Source of the DNA: a virus
Direction: 5' to 3' (one strand)
Length of the DNA: 62,467 nucleotides
Virus record (IMG/VR): IMGVR_UViG_3300005613_000065
Location: 1 to 62,467 of that record
The notes under the pieces are model-generated. The model was not told where the DNA came from. It ran no database searches and worked only from the letters and a program-made list of their open reading frames with translations. Positions within the stretch are counted from its first letter, which is position 1. Each line of letters starts with the position of its first letter. Below, piece by piece: positions 59,008-62,467 of the stretch. The position numbers and the translations under genes were made by a program.

Positions 59008-61215
59008 ATGGCGACTCCTCAATTATCTCCAGGCGTATTAGTCAGGGAGGTTGACCTAACAGTAGGAAGAGCTGATAATGTACTAGACAACATTGGTGCG
59101 ATCGCTGGACCTTTCAAGATCGGACCAATTGACGATCCAATTGACATTTCTACAGAACAAGAACTTATCGATACATTCGGTAAGCCCCTGTCAACTGACT
59201 CACAGTATGAGTACTGGATGAGTGCATCATCTTTCCTTTCTTATGGGGGAGTTCTGAAGGTTATTAGAACTGATGACACCCAACTCAATAATGCAAATGC
59301 AGGTGTTGGAATTGCATCAACAACCTCACTGAAGATTACCAACTATGATGACTATGTTGGTTTCCATACTTCAGACAATAGTTTTACATATGCTGCTAAG
59401 AACCCTGGAACCTGGGGTAATGGACTGAAAGTTTGCACAATTGACGACTTTGCTGATCAAAGAGTCGGTATTGCAACAACTGGTCTTGCTGATGCTGGTG
59501 CAACAATCGGATTTGGTGTAACCGCATCACTTGACAATGCAGTCATTCCTGGATCAGGAACGACTACTGGATTCACTGGATTCCTGAAAGGCATCATCGT
59601 TGGAATGGCAACTGATGTAACTGGTGGAAATAGCACGATTGATGTTAAGGTTGTTTCTCGTGTAGAAACTGTTGGTGGTGGATCTACCGAAACTAAGATC
59701 ACTTATCAAGAAGGTTCTAACACAAGAGCATTTGGTACTGGTACAGAGATTCACTTCGTTAATAATTCTGGTATTAACAGCACTGGACTTAACGGTACTA
59801 CTTTCACTCCAGCAACTGCAGTTGACTGGTATGAGGAGCAAACTCTGGGTCTGACTAATGCAACTACTTATTGGAAAGCAATTGCACCAAGACCTACATC
59901 TAATGTTTATGTAACCGATAGAAACGGTATAAATGATGGACTTCATGTTGTAGTTGTTGATGACACAGGTTCCATTACTGGAATCAAGGGCAACATTCTT
60001 GAGAAGCACGTCAACCTGTCCAAGGCAGGAGATGCAATCTCTAATGTAAATGCACCTCAGAGAATCTACTACAAGGATTACCTTGCTGATTTCTCTGCTA
60101 ACATCTATGCTGGTTATAATCCTTCCCAAGCATATGATGCAGCACACAACACAACTCCAAGAGCAACTGGATTCTCAACCGACTTCACCGCAATTACAAC
60201 TGCAGATGGACTCTGGGGACAATCTGCTCAAGATGTAACATTTGCTGGTATTGGTAATGTAACTTACACACTCGGTGGTGGTGTTGATTATTCCGCAACT
60301 GGTGGAATGAAGGCAGAACTTTCCAACCTGATCACTTCATACGGACTCTTCTCTAATAAAGATGAAATTGAAGTTGATTATCTGATCATGGGTCCTGGTT
60401 GTGCAACTGAAGCAGAATCGCAAGCAAAAGCAAACTACTTAATTTCTGTTGCTAATGATAGAAAGGACTGCATGGCAGTCGTTGGACCTCACAGAGGAAA
60501 TCTGGTTAACATCACTAACACGAATACTCAGACAGAAAATCTGATCAACTACTTCAGTTCACTGTCCTCCTCGTCTTATGCAACATTTGACAGTGGATAT
60601 AAGTACACCTACGACAGATTCAATAACGAGTTCCGTTATGTTCCAACAAATGCTGATGTTGCTGGTCTCATGACTCGCACAGCAATCGTTGCATATCCTT
60701 GGTTCTCACCTGCTGGACAACAGAGAGGTGTTATTAACAATGCAGTTAAGTTGGCATACAACCCCAACAAAGCACAAAGAGATCGTCTCTATCCTGCAAG
60801 AATTAACTCCTTTGTCACCACACCTGGTATCGGAACACTTCTCTTCGGTGATAAGACTGCACTCGGATATGCTTCTGCGTTTGACAGAATCAACGTTCGT
60901 CGTTTGTTCCTTACCATCGAACAAGCACTGGAAAGAGCAGCACAAGCTCAACTCTTTGAACTCAACGATGAGTTAACCAGAGCTAACTTCAGAAACATCG
61001 TTGAACCTTATCTTCGTGACATTCAATCGAAGAGAGGACTTTATGGATTCATGGTTGTTTGTGATAGCACGAACAACACTCCTGATATCATCGATAATAA
61101 TGAGTTTAGGGCAGACATCTTCCTGAAGCCTGCTAAGTCGATTAACTATGTAACACTCACCTTCGTTGCTACCCGTACTGGTGTTAGCTTTGAAGAAGTA
61201 GTTGGCAGAGTTTGA
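59008..61215 (+). CDS. gp18: Tail sheath protein gp18
   Basis: A 735-residue protein (T4 gp18: 659). SPGVLVREVDLTVG and the C-terminal INVRRLFLTIEQALERAAQAQLFELND...FVATRTGVSFEEVVG are the sheath signature. Middle loops are Thr/Gly-rich surface domains. Codon use is less AT-rich than in neighbours, as expected for a highly expressed gene. Confidence 0.95.
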   Translation: MATPQLSPGVLVREVDLTVGRADNVLDNIGAIAGPFKIGPIDDPIDISTEQELIDTFGKPLSTDSQYEYWMSASSFLSYGGVLKVIRTDDTQLNNANAGVGIASTTSLKITNYDDYVGFHTSDNSFTYAAKNPGTWGNGLKVCTIDDFADQRVGIATTGLADAGATIGFGVTASLDNAVIPGSGTTTGFTGFLKGIIVGMATDVTGGNSTIDVKVVSRVETVGGGSTETKITYQEGSNTRAFGTGTEIHFVNNSGINSTGLNGTTFTPATAVDWYEEQTLGLTNATTYWKAIAPRPTSNVYVTDRNGINDGLHVVVVDDTGSITGIKGNILEKHVNLSKAGDAISNVNAPQRIYYKDYLADFSANIYAGYNPSQAYDAAHNTTPRATGFSTDFTAITTADGLWGQSAQDVTFAGIGNVTYTLGGGVDYSATGGMKAELSNLITSYGLFSNKDEIEVDYLIMGPGCATEAESQAKANYLISVANDRKDCMAVVGPHRGNLVNITNTNTQTENLINYFSSLSSSSYATFDSGYKYTYDRFNNEFRYVPTNADVAGLMTRTAIVAYPWFSPAGQQRGVINNAVKLAYNPNKAQRDRLYPARINSFVTTPGIGTLLFGDKTALGYASAFDRINVRRLFLTIEQALERAAQAQLFELNDELTRANFRNIVEPYLRDIQSKRGLYGFMVVCDSTNNTPDIIDNNEFRADIFLKPAKSINYVTLTFVATRTGVSFEEVVGRV

Positions 61216-61250
61216 TAGCATTATCTAAATACCAAAAGGAGGATTAAAAA

Positions 61251-61820
61251 ATGCCACACTCTATCGAGAAAATTAAATCAACTCTTGTTGGGGGCGGTGC
61301 TCGCCCCAATCTATTCCAGGTAGACTTAACTTCTTTCCCTGGATCGGGTGATACAAACTACGATTCTGATAGTTTTTCTGTTCTCTGTAAGGCAGCACAG
61401 TTGCCTGCTTCTAACGTAGCATCAATTGATGTTCCATTCAGAGGCAGAATCTTCAAAGTTGCTGGAGACAGAACCTTTGATACTTGGACCGTTACAGTCA
61501 TCAACGATAACGACTTCGTTATTCGCACTGCAATGGAACGTTGGATGCAAGAGATTGCACAATATGCTGATGGATCTGGTTTGCTTGACCCAGCAGATTA
61601 TCAAGTTGATGCTGTTGTCAAACAGTTCAAGAGAAAAACATCTGCTACCAATGATGTAAGAGGTGATGGTCTTGAGACTGCTAAGAAGTACAAGTTCTAC
61701 GGAATCTTCCCAACGAACGTTGCTGCTATTGACCTGTCTTACGACACATCTGACACCATTGAAGAATTTACAGTTGAATTCCAAGTTCAATACTGGTCCC
61801 CAGATAACACTGCTGACTGA
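61251..61820 (+). CDS. gp19: Tail tube protein gp19
   Basis: A 189-residue protein (T4 gp19: 163). Has the tube-protein pattern: FQVDLTSFPG, CKAAQLPASNVASIDVPFRGR, FKVAGDRTFDTWTVTVINDNDF and EFTVEFQVQYW. A strong SD (AAGGAGG) precedes it. Forms the tube inside the gp18 sheath. Confidence 0.95.
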   Translation: MPHSIEKIKSTLVGGGARPNLFQVDLTSFPGSGDTNYDSDSFSVLCKAAQLPASNVASIDVPFRGRIFKVAGDRTFDTWTVTVINDNDFVIRTAMERWMQEIAQYADGSGLLDPADYQVDAVVKQFKRKTSATNDVRGDGLETAKKYKFYGIFPTNVAAIDLSYDTSDTIEEFTVEFQVQYWSPDNTAD

Positions 61821-61822
61821 TC

Positions 61823-61830
61823 CATAAATA
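61823..61830 (+). promoter_or_regulatory. Late promoter CATAAATA
   Basis: Just after the gp19 stop, 26 bases before the gp20 ATG. TTAAGTTAGTTTATAATAATG that follows resembles the first half of the 33-bp element, probably by chance. Confidence 0.65.
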
Positions 61831-61856
61831 GATCAGACTTAAGTTAGTTTATAATA

Positions 61857-62467
61857 ATGTCTAAGTTATTTGGGTTCTCTATTGAGGACACAGAACCACT
61901 ATCTCCAAGTGCCGTCAGTCCCGTTCCTCCTAATAATGAGGACGGGAATGACCACTATATGAGTAGTGGTTTTTTTGGTTCTTATGTAGATATTGAAGGT
62001 GTATATCGCACCGAATTTGATCTCATTAAAAGATATCGTGAAATGGCACTTCATCCCGAAGCGGATAGTGCCATTGAAGATATTGTAAATGAAGCAATCG
62101 TATCAGATTCTAATGATAGTCCTGTTGAGATTGAACTTTCAAATCTCAATGCTAGTGATGGTATCAAAAATATAATTCGTAAAGAGTTCAAATACATTCT
62201 CGATCTTCTTGATTTTGATAAGAAGGCACACGAAATTTATAGAAATTGGTATATTGATGGTCGCATTTACTATCATAAAGTTATTGATTTAAAGAATCCT
62301 GAAGCAGGTATCCAGGAACTTCGTTATATTGACGCAATGAAAATGCGTTATGTTAGACAGCAGAAAAAATCAAAGAATGATGTTTCTGCTATCACAAAAA
62401 TAAGAAGTGATAATCCTATGGATTATGACTTCCCTGAGATTGAAGAGTTTTTCATCTATAATCCTAA
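61857..62467 (+). CDS. gp20: Portal vertex protein gp20 (5' part)
   Basis: Open from the ATG at 61857 to the window edge (203 codons). EFDLIKRYREMALHPEADSAIEDIVNEAI and FKYILDLLDFDKKAHEIYRNWYIDGRIYYHK match the gp20 N-terminal wing. The DNA portal ring through which gp17 packages. The remainder lies outside. Confidence 0.93.
   Translation, partial: MSKLFGFSIEDTEPLSPSAVSPVPPNNEDGNDHYMSSGFFGSYVDIEGVYRTEFDLIKRYREMALHPEADSAIEDIVNEAIVSDSNDSPVEIELSNLNASDGIKNIIRKEFKYILDLLDFDKKAHEIYRNWYIDGRIYYHKVIDLKNPEAGIQELRYIDAMKMRYVRQQKKSKNDVSAITKIRSDNPMDYDFPEIEEFFIYNP

Noticed and set aside
61840-61859. Another 33-bp element before gp20
   Set aside because: Only AAGTTAGTT matches. The dyad and TANTGT spacing are absent, and a late promoter explains the gene.

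Overview
The window is a contiguous piece of a T4-like myovirus genome, very probably a cyanophage. The evidence is the T4-type morphogenesis order on the right (gp25, gp6, giant baseplate proteins, gp8, gp13, gp14, gp15, gp16, gp17, gp18, gp19, gp20), T4-type late promoters (NATAAATA), very low GC, and many tiny genes of the kinds seen in Synechococcus and Prochlorococcus myoviruses. All genes that can be supported are on the + strand. No tRNA, CRISPR array, photosynthesis gene or insertion sequence was recognised.

Layout. (1) 1-8.35 kb: short, tightly overlapping operons of small unknown genes, driven by sigma70-like promoters (TTGACN, 17 bp, TATAAT-like). Two near-identical GIY-YIG-type endonuclease cassettes interrupt them (576-1175 and 4411-5100), and a basic protein with a capsid-targeting-like N-terminus lies at 7518. 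(2) 8.35-20.5 kb: about 13 mini-operons, nearly all started by the same 33-bp element. This element begins GTTAGTTACC, carries a short dyad (ACCT-NNNN-AGGT) and ends, after exactly eight further bases, in a TGTAA-like block holding a TANTGT hexamer. It sits 11-23 bp before start codons that lack a Shine-Dalgarno sequence. Genes here include a ligase-like nucleotidyltransferase, a DEAH helicase, a secreted HExxH protein, a third GIY-YIG endonuclease and an orphan homing-endonuclease DNA-binding protein. (3) 18.86-19.2, 19.56-19.84 and 20.56-20.84 kb: non-coding stretches with tandem repeats, strong hairpins and an unusually GC-rich patch. (4) 20.85-62.47 kb: late region with a glycosyltransferase, the baseplate, neck, terminase, sheath and tube genes, and the 5' part of the portal gene, which runs off the right edge.

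How it fits together. Three expression signals can be read directly: sigma70-like promoters, the 33-bp element (inferred to be a middle-type promoter whose -35 box is replaced by an activator site, as MotA does in T4, but with a different sequence) and NATAAATA late promoters. The endonuclease genes have an extra layer. Each is preceded by an inverted repeat whose 3' arm abuts the start codon and whose loop holds a late promoter, so read-through RNA should fold over the start while late RNA should not. This is the regulatory logic known for T4 I-TevI. The 33-bp element class and its unidentified activator are the best candidate for an undescribed system here.
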